From Symbiodinium microadriaticum (taxonomy: Eukaryota > Sar > Dinophyceae > Suessiales > Symbiodiniaceae), in assembly GCA_001939145.1 (NCBI GenBank), contig LSRX01000510.1, forward strand, positions 329,718 through 393,717: DNA of 64,000 nt, written 5' to 3'. The position numbers were made by a program, and so were the translations under genes. Shown here one piece after another: positions 12,217-21,200 of this stretch. Within the stretch, counting starts at the first letter, position 1; the number at the start of each line of letters is the position of its first letter. The notes below the pieces were generated by a model. It had not been told where the DNA came from. It worked only from the letters and a program-made list of their open reading frames with translations, and searched no databases.

Positions 12217-14136
12217 GCTACTGCTACTGCTACTACTGCTACTCCTGCTGCTGCTGCTACTACTAGTACTTCTTCTTCTTCTACTACTACTGCTACTGCT
12301 ACTCCTGTTACGTGACGATACTGTCAAACTCTTACAAACAATCACAATCAAAACACCATCAACGCCACCAAAATCGTCATAACCTTCAAAACCATCATAA
12401 ACCTCCTCATCGTCATGAACATCATCATCTTCATGGCCATCATGATAAGTCGAAATCAGAACAATGGTATCAATCACGAAATACATTATGATCGTCATTA
12501 CGATGGCAATACACATAAATACAAAAAAGTACATATATATATATATATATATGTATACATATATTTTTTTATGAATGCAATGTATGTGCATATAAAACAA
12601 GTAAACAAATAAAATACATAATATATATATATATATATATGTATACATATATTTTTTTATGAATGCAATGTATGTGCATATAAAACAAGTAAACAAATAA
12701 AATACATAAATAAGTACCAAAAACATATTATATATATATATATACATATGTGGCGTGGTGCTGAGGGCCTCGTCGACAGTCGACTGCTCTGGCTCACGCA
12801 GTGCGAGCCTGAGGCAGCAGAAGTGTTGTCTTCACTGAATCACTGAGTCACTGCAATATAGGGGCCTTAACATTTGGATTGGGAATAATTTTTCATTTCT
12901 GCAGTGGCTATAATGGGATAGCATTGCAAACTGTTCGACTAGGTCAGTCTATAAGCGTAAGAGGAAGAGAAGTGCGCGAGCTGACTTTCAAAAGGGCCGA
13001 TGACCCGGCCCCTCGTTAAACCCTAAGGAATGCTATATATTGGTAAAGATACAGGCCTCTGTAGCATGCGATTTTGGACCCGTTCGCCTTCAGGTCCGCG
13101 TTACAGCCATGTGTTTGTGGCCTTAGGGGCTGTAAGGGTTTAGTAAGGGTGTAGGGTTTAGGGGTTTAGGGTTTAGGGTTTAGGGGGTATTGCTAGCTGC
13201 TTAGACCGCTGTATTGCTTCATTAACCTTTGCACGGCTGTCGGGCGAGTGCTCTGCCTTTCGAAAGGAATCATCCAGCATGACTTTTTGCCGCCTGCGCC
13301 TGCGGCACTACTGAAGTGGCGATTGCGTGGCAAACGAGGTTTCAGCAGCGGCAGTTACAGCTGCAACATTCTGCATTCTGTCTTTCCTACTAAGCTTGCA
13401 ACTTAAGCTGAGTGCTGCTGGCTCGAATTTGTGGGGCTGTTTGTCCAGAGCTACCAGAAAAAAAGCCGGAAAACTTGCAAGCACTGTATCCTTGTAACAC
13501 AAACGAAAAGGACAGCCCGAACAGAGATCGTGGGCCCTGGCACAAACTCCAGCTTCAGCACTTTCTCGGAGGACAGCTTGTGCGCCTATTGCCGCAGCAG
13601 TCTGTTGAGAGTGCGACTTGTTGATTACGCGGCTGGGAAGGAGTGGGAACTTAAGTTTAAGGGTTTAGGGGACAAGTTGAGAGGTTGGGATGCAGTGTTC
13701 GAGTTGAACCGTAGTATTGGCAGGAGGAATCTGCATCCAAGGCTGCGTCGAACATGTACATGGCTCGGCATCCCTGGAAATAACCCAATTCTTGCAAACG
13801 AAGCCCTCGTTCCGGGCTCTTCAACATTGAAGTCCCCCATTACCAGGTCCGAAAGCAGTTGGGTGCCTGTCCTACTGTCCAGGCCGCTACAGTCCTGCTC
13901 AGCCTCGCAACAATCGGTGGCGATCACAACGGAAGTGCTCGATCTGTCTGATTTTGATTCACTGGGCTGCAGTCCGACCCGGAAAACCATGTGTGTTCTA
14001 TAAGTTAGGGCCCGGTCTCTTCCCCCACCAATTCAAGAAATGCTGGACCCAAGATGTGCAAAGGGTCCTCCAGGTAGCTGGAGATGCTGGAGCGCAGGAA
14101 CTCGCCCTCCACCAGGAAGTCGAAGGGAATGGGCCT
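2302..14136 (-). CDS. WDR12: WDR12/Ytm1 ribosome-biogenesis WD40 protein, multi-exon, 3' end outside window
   Basis: Known role of the family: WDR12 (yeast Ytm1) is the nucleolar subunit of the PeBoW (Nop7-Erb1-Ytm1) complex needed for 60S subunit maturation; its N-terminal NLE (ubiquitin-like) domain is the Rea1/Midasin substrate site and is followed by seven WD40 blades. Seen here, in order on the minus strand: NLE second half (RPIPFDFLVEGEFLRSS), a linker with the family's D-W-[IV]-[AS]-S motif, blade text ending LLTSTTL, a loop, blade AAISEDGTMLAGAGW, a charged linker, then a blade built from four microexons containing GGHSQ, LLSASW and RVWD. The later blades and stop should lie left of position 1. 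Introns are 0.4-3 kb and donors are GC, GA and GT. Adjacent exons are phase-compatible at most joins; exons are still missing between the NLE domain and the linker, and in blade 1. Identification is by motif only; confidence is high for the family, lower for each boundary. Confidence 0.8.
2376..2492 (+). repeat. Degenerate telomere-like block, G-rich strand
   Basis: Mixed TTTAGGG, TTTAGGGG and TTTTAGGG units in the intron between WDR12 exons at 2.3 and 3.6 kb. Confidence 0.85.
2766..2816. repeat. Head-to-head telomere-like repeats (G-strand then C-strand)
   Basis: Three G-rich units meet three C-rich units around a 4-nt centre (TTTTCAA). This is the orientation expected of a telomere-telomere fusion, but the block is very small. 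Confidence 0.75.
3470..3533. repeat. Triplet microsatellite (ACT/GCT/ACC)n
   Basis: Perfect triplet periodicity with drifting triplets CTA, CTG and CAC. Long open frames across it are low-complexity artefacts. Confidence 0.9.
3590..3625 (-). CDS. WDR12: WDR12 exon: WD40 strands b-c, EKFPFTLLSASW
   Basis: A 36-nt microexon, EKFPFTLLSASW, with almost every third position G or C. It follows GCTCAG and ends TCCTGG|GACCCG, a GA donor. In human WDR12 the equivalent blade has SASWD followed by RVWD, and here SASW joins directly in phase to DCSLRVWD of the next exon. Confidence 0.7.
3666..3727. repeat. Palindromic telomere-like repeats (C-strand then G-strand)
   Basis: CCCTAAA units run into TTTAGGG units with the centre AAACCCACGGTTTAGGG. 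It would form a hairpin, and is the opposite order to the block at 2766. Confidence 0.8.
4356..4385 (-). CDS. WDR12: WDR12 microexon: VVTALSFGAK
   Basis: Only 30 nt, phase 0 on both sides. The acceptor ends TGGGAG and the donor is GCTCGG. The peptide supplies the first strand of a WD40 blade; joined between GGHSQ and EKFPFTLLSASW it completes the usual GH-x-VTAL-F-x-LLSASW pattern. On its own it would be invisible; the support comes from the two neighbours and from phase. Confidence 0.6.
4408..4480 (+). repeat. Family C dispersed element, 5' part
   Basis: Begins GCGGCCTCAATAATTAGAGT and continues AGGGCTTTATT with a TATAGTATACTT core, matching the left half of the elements at 25894 and 44502. 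Confidence 0.6.
4824..4912 (+). repeat. Family C dispersed element
   Basis: Starts GGGCCTTACTAATTTAGTAG, with a GGGTATGTTATACACCCTA centre. It is related to the dispersed family described at 25894. Confidence 0.55.
4941..4976 (-). CDS. WDR12: WDR12 exon: APPKFCLGGHSQ
   Basis: A 36-nt exon carrying the GH dipeptide that opens a WD40 blade (human equivalent: LSGHMEAVS). Phase 0-0, acceptor CCGAG, donor GCGGGA. Third positions are mostly G or C in this frame. A longer minus frame (to about 5150) overlaps it but has no family signature. Confidence 0.65.
5349..5513 (+). repeat. AGT/AGC triplet array with assembly gap (n at 5434)
   Basis: (GTA/GCA)n tract. The sequence right of the n repeats the same order of AGT and AGC triplets as the left side, so the gap probably marks a collapsed or duplicated array. 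The serine-run ORF across it is not a gene. Confidence 0.9.
6140..6272 (-). CDS. Candidate exon, product unknown
   Basis: The minus strand reads FLALLAAHLGSAEG followed by AMMLNARLLNTTWGLHVAS with good GC-rich third positions. It lies inside the WDR12 region, between the exons at 6449 and 4941, yet shows no WD40 pattern. It may be a shadow or a poorly conserved insert exon. Boundaries are not resolved. Confidence 0.25.
6449..6514 (-). CDS. WDR12: WDR12 exon: blade end plus charged linker (VYVWNADDEL...)
   Basis: The exon reads VYVWNADDELFAPP, then a lysine- and proline-rich linker ending PKRP. WDR12 proteins have just such a charged insertion after the third blade (human: KIWS followed by an acidic/basic stretch). 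The acceptor is CACAGAG|G, in phase with the previous exon. The same frame meets a TAG at 6434, but later blades exist at 4.9-2.3 kb, so a GC donor (GCTGCT) before it is more likely than a C-terminus. The 3' boundary is uncertain by a few codons. Confidence 0.65.
6843..6899 (-). CDS. WDR12: WDR12 exon: AAISEDGTMLAGAGW blade
   Basis: A 57-nt exon, phase 0-0, reading AAAISEDGTMLAGAGWSSQ, the typical inner strands of a WD40 blade (compare SIAVDGSGTKFCSGSW in the human protein). The acceptor is TCAATAG, the donor GCTGAT. It joins in frame to VYVWN of the next exon. Confidence 0.7.
6993..7134. repeat. Tetranucleotide array (TACA)n with TACG variants
   Basis: About 35 TACA units with periodic TACG substitutions, followed by a (TA)n tract to about 7170. 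It lies in a WDR12 intron. The His/Tyr/Ile-run ORFs on both strands are artefacts of it. Confidence 0.95.
7251..7340 (-). CDS. WDR12: WDR12 exon: DGWLQMQG loop region
   Basis: A 90-nt exon, phase 0-0, ending CTGCAG|GCAAGA, a strong GC donor. It reads DGWLQMQG, then an Ala/Ser/Arg-rich loop ending TVPQALQ. Joined to the preceding exon (LLTSTTL) it gives LLTSTTLDGWLQM, which aligns with the blade-2 end of WDR12 (LLLSASMDQTILLW). The loop residues are not conserved, so this exon rests on phase, donor and the DGWLQM join. Competing frames on both strands are also open here. Confidence 0.55.
8004..8165 (+). repeat. GCA/GTA triplet microsatellite
   Basis: AGCAGCAGT-type triplets, densest at 8108-8160, in the 2.1-kb WDR12 intron between exons at 7.3 and 9.5 kb. 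The rest of 7345-9490 shows no recognisable gene; it holds a short CCCTAAA block at 8772 and a G9 run at 8970. Confidence 0.8.
9494..9564 (-). CDS. WDR12: WDR12 exon: blade with LPVDNGRRLLTS
   Basis: A 71-nt exon reading AGLAAVAALPVDNGRRLLTS then TTL, typical of the first three strands of a WD40 blade. It starts after TTTCAG with two bases of a split codon and ends CTT|GAGTGT, a GA donor that keeps phase with the exon at 7340; a GT donor two bases further on (GTGTTG) would break that phase. Confidence 0.6.
10130..10158 (-). CDS. WDR12: Possible WDR12 microexon (RKGPYDGTL)
   Basis: A 29-nt stretch between TTTCAG and GTAGCA encodes RKGPYDGTL. WDR12 blade 1 carries a SYD-x-T motif at this point. 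The phase fits the exon at 9564, but a direct join would skip the usual RVW...GH text, so either another exon lies between or this is chance. Confidence 0.3.
11190..11294. repeat. Foldback element with inverted GGGCCCCTAAGTAGT ends
   Basis: CCCATAGGCCCCTAAGTAGT near the left end pairs with ACTACTTAGGGGCCCATGGG near the right end; roughly 30-bp arms separated by about 45 bp. It is MITE-like, with no coding capacity, and lies a few bases from the WDR12 exon at 11326. Confidence 0.75.
11326..11390 (-). CDS. WDR12: WDR12 exon: linker and DWIASV motif
   Basis: A 65-nt exon reading EEENFPARQTPDWIASVVPL then Q. In WDR12/Ytm1 the NLE domain is followed by a loop and an invariant DDW[VI]SS[LIV] at the start of the propeller (yeast: FSNEDWVSSL). 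The acceptor ends GGAAAG, the donor is GCCGGC. A shorter form starting after CTCGCCAG is possible. Confidence 0.65.
12121..12303. repeat. Triplet array (CTC/CTA/CTG)n
   Basis: A run of ACTCCT hexamers, then (CTA)n, then mixed CTG/CTT triplets. Poly-Leu and poly-Ser/Arg ORFs over it are artefacts. It lies between WDR12 exons at 11.4 and 14.1 kb. Confidence 0.95.
12553..12720 (+). repeat. 88-bp tandem duplication flanked by (TA)n
   Basis: Two near-identical 88-bp copies (GTATACAT...AATACATA) start at 12553 and 12641, each with a (TA)n tract and a T7 run. The second degrades after about 12710. Confidence 0.9.
13138..13187 (+). repeat. Telomere-like block, G-rich strand
   Basis: TTTAGGG units after a degenerate lead-in (GGGTTTAGTAAGGGTGTAGGG). 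Confidence 0.85.
14068..14136 (-). CDS. WDR12: WDR12 exon: second half of NLE domain
   Basis: A 69-nt exon encoding RPIPFDFLVEGEFLRSSISS then YLE. This is the hallmark PFDFLI-x-GE-LR-SL-x-x-YL core of the NLE domain (yeast Ytm1 has KPVPFDFLIEGELLRTSL). The acceptor is GTGCAG; the end is CTGGAG|GACCCT (GA donor), since the following codons lose similarity. The first half of the domain is not found in the kilobase upstream; the only copy I see is at 30654. Confidence 0.8.
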
Positions 14137-14281
14137 CTGCACTCCGAAACCTCTGCACCCCACTAAGTTAGTTTGAAGTTCAGCGATAACATGTGCGTCA
14201 ACCGTGTCAGTGAGTTTGTATGTAACATGATCGTAGATATCATCACGGGCATAGTCACTATCATCAGCAGCATGAGCAGCA

Positions 14282-14288
14282 GCATCAG

Positions 14289-14319
<31 letters not shown>

Positions 14320-14350
14320 GTTGCCATCCTCATCCTCACCCTCACCCTCA
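14282..14350. repeat. (CAT)n triplet microsatellite
   Basis: ATC/CAT/CCT triplets just upstream of the NLE exon. The Asp-run and Met-run ORFs across it are artefacts, although one continues into the NLE exon. Confidence 0.9.
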
Positions 14351-14737
14351 TCCATCATCGTCGTCTCCAGCGCAGTCATTCTGATGGTCACCTGGTATCA
14401 TATGGCAGCATGTTCGGGAAAATTGCAAAGAGGCTCTCCGCTCCGGTTTTCGCATTATGAGTATGACTCGGAAGCCCCAACACATGTTAGATTCCTTGGA
14501 CGTTTCGTGGGTTGCGCCGGCATGATACAGGAGCTAGAATGTTCGGCGGTCTTGTGGCGTGCCGTAGGATGAAGCCTATCTACCGCCTGAAGCACATCAT
14601 TGAGACTCTTCAGCTGCAACCTTTAGAACATCGCAATGGGGCCCATAAGGCGTTCAAGAATTCGGGCACTTGTTCTGGCTCTTGGCGTTCCGCGAGGCTC
14701 CCTCTCGATTCGGTATCAAGGAGTACGCTTTGGACTT

Positions 14738-14763
14738 TGGGTTTAGGGTTTAGGGTTTAGGGT
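14738..14763 (+). repeat. Short telomere-like block
   Basis: Three and a half TTTAGGG units, immediately followed by candidate-exon sequence on the minus strand. Confidence 0.85.
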
Positions 14764-14810
14764 TCACGCGTAAGGTTTGGACTTTGGGTGGTGTGGCCTT
14801 GGGGCTTTAC

Positions 14811-14903
14811 CTTGCAATTTGGCTTATCTGCCCAATTGCATCCATGCAAGTCACCCGGTGACGCAGCTTTTTGTCGTCAACTTCAGCGATGGTACGCCAG
14901 AAG
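14811..14903 (-). CDS. Candidate exon, product unknown (TIAEVDDKKLRHRV)
   Basis: The minus strand reads FWRTIAEVDDKKLRHRVTCM, continues DAIGQISQIA and ends GCAAG|GTAAAG, a fair GT donor. It lies between the UGT stop (15190) and the NLE exon (14136). It is hydrophilic and protein-like but resembles neither UGT nor WDR12. It may be a 3' extension of the UGT locus, part of a small separate gene, or the unrecognised 5' part of the 14-kb WDR12 copy. Confidence 0.4.
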
Positions 14904-15189
14904 CTCAATAATCCTTAAACTTGACCCTACGACTTAAAGTACTTGAAACCCGAATGCTCGACTCCCCTGTAGCTTGAGACAAGCAGTTTCGGGCTCAGGG
15001 CTACCACTCATACCCATCCTCGCCTAAACCCATGAGTCCTACCCTGCGCCCTCAACCCTAAAACACCCCTACCCTACCCGACCGTATGTCCTAGAGCATG
15101 TACTCAAAGACCGAACAAAGATGGCCCTTAAAGCGCACCAAAATGGCCCCTTAACCTCTCAACTGCCCCGACTTCATTGCAGCTCTTTC

Positions 15190-15269
15190 TTAGGGGAGTC
15201 GGCCCTCCGGGTAGACCCGAAGGATCCTCTCGATGGCCCGGGAGACGCCGTCGCTCTCTCGGATGCGGC
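15190..15269 (-). CDS. UGT last exon with TAA stop
   Basis: Reads RIRESDGVSRAIERILRVYP then EGRLP and stop. UGTs of this class end with an R-x-EDGV-x-x-A(V/I) helix (compare MIRKEDGVATAIEAI of UGT80). The acceptor is GCGCAGAG|GC; it restores a Gly codon with the preceding exon. Third positions are nearly all G or C. Confidence 0.8.
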
Positions 15270-18200
15270 CTCTGCGCGCTTCTGTGGGCTTTTAGGGTTT
15301 AGGGTTTAGGGGGGCTTCTGTGCCCTTTTTAGAAGGCTCTGCAAGGTCATGGTTTCTAGACAGGGTTCTTTGAGGGCTCTAGAACTCTAGGCAGGGTTCT
15401 GTAAGGGTTCTATACAGGGTTCCATAAGGGCTCTATGCAGGGTTCGAAAAGGGTTCTATGCAGGGTTCCATAAGGGCTAGTTGGCTTCTTTCAGGGTTCC
15501 CTGAGGTTTCTGTAAGGGTTTCACAAGGGCGCAGGGCTTAGGCTTCAGGGTTCGACTGGATTCAGGGTTTAGGCTTCAGGGTTCAGGGTGTTTTCAAGCC
15601 TAGGCTTCTATGTTGAGGAAGTTTGGAAGTTTAGGCTTCAGGTTGTGATGGGAGGTGTAGGTTTTAGAGGCTTGGCATCTAGGTATTCGGACGTGGACAT
15701 TTAGGGTCGCCGATGTCTGTGCTGGGCCAGAACTCGACCGGTTTGCCTTCGAGTCCCTGGAGCTCGATCTGGAGTCCATGGTTCCATGTGGGTCGTTTTC
15801 TAAACTAGGCTCCCTTTTAGGTCCCCAATATAGTACGGCACCCTTAAAAAACGGAGACCAAAACGGACCCATAGCATGGTCTTTGCGGCGATTGGCTGTC
15901 CGGTGGCATCTGGAAGCGCGGCAGAACAATGCTGTATACCCAAAGCTGAATAGGGCTGCTGCGAGTGCAAGAATCCTCCCAAACAACGGCTGTCAACCAC
16001 CCATCACGTCAGATGCCCGACAATAGGGGTTAAGTTTAAGGGTAGAATACTGGAACTAGGGTACATTTAGGCTGTCTTTGGGTTTAAGAGGCAGCGGCTT
16101 GAGCTTTCGCACATGCCAAACTTGCAAGCACTCAACTGACAGAAGCCCAAGCACAGCTCGAATCTGCGGGGCCTGCAATTGCCTCCGCCTTTGCGCGCAT
16201 CTCAGAGGACTCCAGGGCCGTCTTCACCTGTGCGTTTTGCGAGTTTAGGCCTTTGGGCTTGGGCAGTAAGCGAGTGTGAGGGCTCAGGAATCGCCGCATA
16301 TGGAGTTGGGGCTACCCAATGCCCTCAACATCGTGCACCCGTCAACTTTACCCGTCGTCGTCTTGAGGTCATTGTCAATCTTGTGATTGATGCTGCACGT
16401 GCTTGCGAACTGTTATCACGGTAAGGCTTTTCGTTAATATCTTTACGCAGTGTCATCGTGACGACAGTTTGGCTTGCTAGTAAACTTGCTAGTGTAAAGG
16501 TTCTTCTACACGCACTCGTTAAGTTTTGCGATATTGGTGGTGATACCAAGTCTGCTCCTGCTAACCTTGCTGCTGCTAATTCTATACCTATGCCACCGCT
16601 ACGACTTGCTACTGCTGGCTCCTGCCCCTTCTATTCATGCCGGCCGGCTGCTGCTCCTGCTACTGCTCTACTCTACTACTACTGCTGCTGCTGGTGCTGC
16701 TACTGCTACTGCTACTGCTACTCCTACTTCTTCTTCTACTGCTGCTACTACTACTGCTGCTGCTGCTGCCGCTACTACTACTATATACTTTCACAACTGT
16801 GCGTGTGCCTTTGTGTCATGGCCTCTCCCAATTCGTCGACGACCTGCTACGACCTGCTATGACTACAACACTACTACAACTGCTGCGACTACTACGACTA
16901 CTACTTCTACGACGACGAGGACCTCGGACTACCACGGCGCGGACGAGGACGGCAACGGCTATGTGAGTACACTAGACCTGCAAGCACAGCAAGGAAGTGC
17001 TTTACGCAAGCAACTTTAAGGAGCAGCCTGCTGTTTCCCATTCCGAAAGACGTTATGGAGGCTAATCGGATCAGTCATGCACGAAGTTACCAGTCAGAAA
17101 CGTAAGCCTGGGGAGCCAGAAAAAAACCCAAATGTCCCACCGACTCCACCACGCGGTCCACGCCAGCTGCTACATCTTGGAAAAGAATCGGCGGGGTAGC
17201 CACTCCCAGGCGAGTGAGGTTCTTGGCATTGTTGGGCTGATCAAGCATCACCGGTAGGCACCTCGGAGCGCAGTGACTCGTAGTCGAAGCACTCCTACAC
17301 TGGCCAGTCAAAAAGAATCCCAGACTTCTCGATTCTCCAGATTCCTGCAGGGTCAACTTCGAAAGACTTTTGAGACGGAGGTGTAAGCACAAAAGGTTTC
17401 ATCAGAATCATAACCGTAACATACCACGACGAAAAGACACTGCCCCATTTTCTCGGAAATACTACTCCCACATGCAATCGTAACCTAAGTCACAGACATG
17501 GTTCATAACCATAAACAGCATGGTGCGCACAGGGGCAGCAAGCAAAACCAACTATTACAAATACTGTCCTTCGTTCGTTCAGGACTATGTTATTGTTATT
17601 GGTTTTACTCTTGCCATGAGCATCACCGTTGCTAACACCGTGACAGGGTGTTTGCTGCCGCAGTTAGTGATTGCCCAACAACATCAGCAGACCCCGTAGG
17701 TGGCGACAAGGGGGCGGAAGGAGGGCAAGGCCAAAGGCTGTGTGACCCGGGAAGCGCACCATCGAACGGGGGGCTGCTGTATGGCATGACCAGGGCAGTA
17801 ATTAGTGCTGCTGCTTGACACTACAGAGAAAGCGGTGGTAATGAGGTAATGACCAGCATCGCAAAGCAATGCATTGCAACATAAGCGAGGGCAGCAATTG
17901 TACTACAACAGTACTGACCGTCAGAACAATTCAGAAATATGATGTTAGCAGAACTTACCATTGGCTCGAGTTGCTGGTGGTACGCGAGGAGTCTTGCGGC
18001 CGCTGTCCATCTTTCTGCTCTTGACACCAGCATTGTGGCTACGTGCGAATAAAGATACTGCAATGTATGATTTACCTGGAGCTTCGGTTCCTCCTTACAG
18101 ATGTATAGCTAACACTGCAACTGAGCTCAACCTTAAACCAGTTAATATGTTCCGTGTATGTCTACACACACATATACTGGAGAGTACCGTTGCCCAGCGT

Positions 18201-21200
18201 TGAAGTGCCTGAGGTTCAACTTGGCTTGTCTCAAGTACAGGTACCGAAACCTGATGGCTACCAGGAACCTTTCCGGTCCCCTGCCCGGAAAGCTTCAATG
18301 ACAGGCTGCACGCTGGGCACTCCCGCGCGGAGGGCCGCGGCGCAGGTGCCGGCGCCGGCGTGATGCAGCAGCACGCGGCAGCGCGGCAGCAGGAAGTCGT
18401 GGGGCGCCGACTTCGTGACGAGAATCCGCTGCTCCGTATCCTCTCTGGAGTTTAAAGGTCTGGGGACTTGCAGCTGAGGGAGTTTAGGCAAGTAGTAAGT
18501 AGTAGTAATAATAATGGTAAAACTCATTTCGTACTAACCATGATCATAGTGTGATTACCAGCAATATTGATGTTATAACACGGATATTAGGATGCTCGTC
18601 ATTCTAATCACTATTACACTATTGTCAATTATTGCCTTTGCAAGCACCACTACCTGCCCGGCAGCTTTGACTCCGGAAACTGACTTTTCAATCTTCAAAA
18701 CTCAAGCTAAGGCACAGAAATCCGAAATCAAAATGGTTTAGGGTCTACGGCGTTTGGACAAGTCTCCGTTGAACTAGCATGGAGGGGCCAAAACTCTCAT
18801 TTGCTGCCGGAATTCCTGTGTGAAACCTTTCCACACTGAACTCTGAACCTCAAACCCCAACACTGGCTAAAACTATCCAAAACCGCGTAAGCCTGTAGAC
18901 CTTTGCAAAACCGTGGTGGTGTGACATAGGGGCTTGAATACATCAAACGGGTTGTTATGCTATGATTACAAAAAAGAGCCCTAAGGAATAGTATTGTTAT
19001 TCATCACGCTTCTACAGTATGAGGCTTCCATCGCACTTTGAGGTGGAAGAATTCGGGAGTCTCAGAAGACACGGAACCCTCAAAAACGGACGCTAAAGGA
19101 CAGGATCAGATACCTATTCTGAGGACCCCTAAACAAGGTATCGCCCCCTTTCAGAGTTCGGAGTTTTTGAGGTCCTGGGACTTGAAGGAGATGTCAGACC
19201 AGCCTGCACAAAGAACTGCCGAGACCTCCGAAGCAAGGACAGTCCCACAAGGACGTCTTCAACAAGAAGCTTTATGTGGGGGTCATAAGTAGGGCTCCTT
19301 TAAGGACTCTATAAGGTTTTTCGGGTTTAGGGCTTGGGAATGTTTATAAGTAGGGCTACAAGTAGGATAACTATAGTTACAACCCATGCTCGGGGACATA
19401 TTACCCCACCTGTAACTACCACGAACCTCCAAGTAGTCGTAGTAAGTGAATCTAAGATATTCTGCGATACAATGCACTGGAAATAGCAAGTACGACATAC
19501 TCACAATCACTGTCGATGAAGTGTATTTCGAAGCTCATGCGGCTCATAATATTGTCCGAGTAATTATTTAGGGGGCGCTTGATGCCACACTGGCCTTGTT
19601 CACAAGCTGGTGGATGGGTCGGGGCAGAGCGGAAAATTCGTCTTCCAAGTACTTAAGACACCAAGATGCGCAGAGACATAAGGATCCCGCTTTGAAATAG
19701 GAAGGCTTTGATGAAAACGGATTTGAGGATCGCTGCCGTTTTTGTTACCTATCCTGCCGAAGCGGCACAACTGCACCATGCCCCACCACCTCCCGGCTCT
19801 GATGCGTTTTGTGCAGTGTGGGCAAAACTGATCGTCCCACGTGGCCCGGTGTTTCCCGAACCGACACCAATGAACTCGTGTGGTCAGACCGCGAGGACGA
19901 AAGGCTGAGCATCGCCAGAGCAGACAGACGTAACACTGGGTTCTTGTTAAGGGATTTACTTTAAGTTGCTACGGTAAGAAAACCATGGTCTTTAATTACA
20001 GTGTACTCTAGATCCCCATTATGGCAACCCAGAACACCATTGAACCGGCCAAGTGGCAAATCTTGAACCCTTGCCCGGCCGCAGAGCGCCGATAACAAAA
20101 TGCCGAACCCTCGAGCGGCCGCTAACCCTACAGCCCGCGGCCCTAGCCGTACAAAGCCCCCGGAACCTTGAGCCCAGAACTTTGGATTGCGTAGGACTCT
20201 GCCTCCAGCTTCTCGACGATGGCCTCCGCTAGGGAAACCAGCTCCTGCGGCCTCTGCGACTGGTTCATTCAGGGTTAGGGATTTAGGTTCTAGACTCTGT
20301 TTTAGAGGCTGCTCGAGTACTCCAAGTCCCGCTTAAGGCCAACAGTCCTGCAGGTTGCTACAGGGGAGTGGGCTTCGGGTGGGGCAGATCCCTTAGACCC
20401 GACAGACCCGGACAGCTTCAAACCAGCTCAATGGTTCGCTCCCTTCTTGGTTAGGTTGAACTTTGCAAGAGCATGCTGAAAGCATCACCGCAGCCTTAAA
20501 CGGCCTAAGCTCTAGGCCCCGAACTCTGAACCCCGGACCCTCAAATCTGAACCCAAAGCCAAATTATAACTGCAAAAACCCTGCCACCCCCCGCCCCCTC
20601 AAACAAAAAAAAGAAGGAACGTGCGTCGGCCTTGGCGCGGGCATGGAGCCCAGCCCCAGGTACACGACCGGCCTCGTGCGACTTTGGGGGGAGGGGGGAG
20701 ACTCTGCTTGTTGCTATGATACTGATACAGCGTAGTATGGTATAGTATAGTATAGTACAGTACAGTATAGTATGCTAGAGTAGAGTAGAGTAGAGTAGAG
20801 TAGAGTAGAGTAGAGTATAGAGCAGAGTAGAGTATGGTACAGTGTAGTACATGTAATAGAGTGAATGATGATCATAAGACTAGCGCTTTGTGCAGGACAG
20901 GTCGGGCGTGGGAGCCTTGTTGAAATCGAGAGTTGTTGCTGGTGGTTTTCAGGCAAGGCGGGAGATTTGCCGAGTGAGGTAGGGCTGAGGTCCTTCGCTA
21001 GTTACCAGAGCTTTCTGCAGCGAATCTCCGGTCAAGCCGCAGGCCTCGGAACGGTTCGAACTCCAAGATGCGTTGGCATGCCCAACAACAACAAGCAGCC
21101 TAAATGCACCGAAGAGTTCACAACGGTATGAATTCTTAGCCAGGACTTGCTGCACCCGTCCTGGACCCAGCTTGCGCCAGAAAGGATTTCAGCGAGCTTG

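Noticed and set aside
12034-12747. 237-residue minus ORF with Ser/Arg runs
   Set aside because: Covers a triplet array and the 88-bp AT duplication.
13625-13990. Minus ORF containing LVMGDFNVEEP, suggestive of an endonuclease/exonuclease/phosphatase or LINE fragment
   Set aside because: Only the four-residue GDFN core fits; no other motif of the family, and the flanks are telomere-like text.
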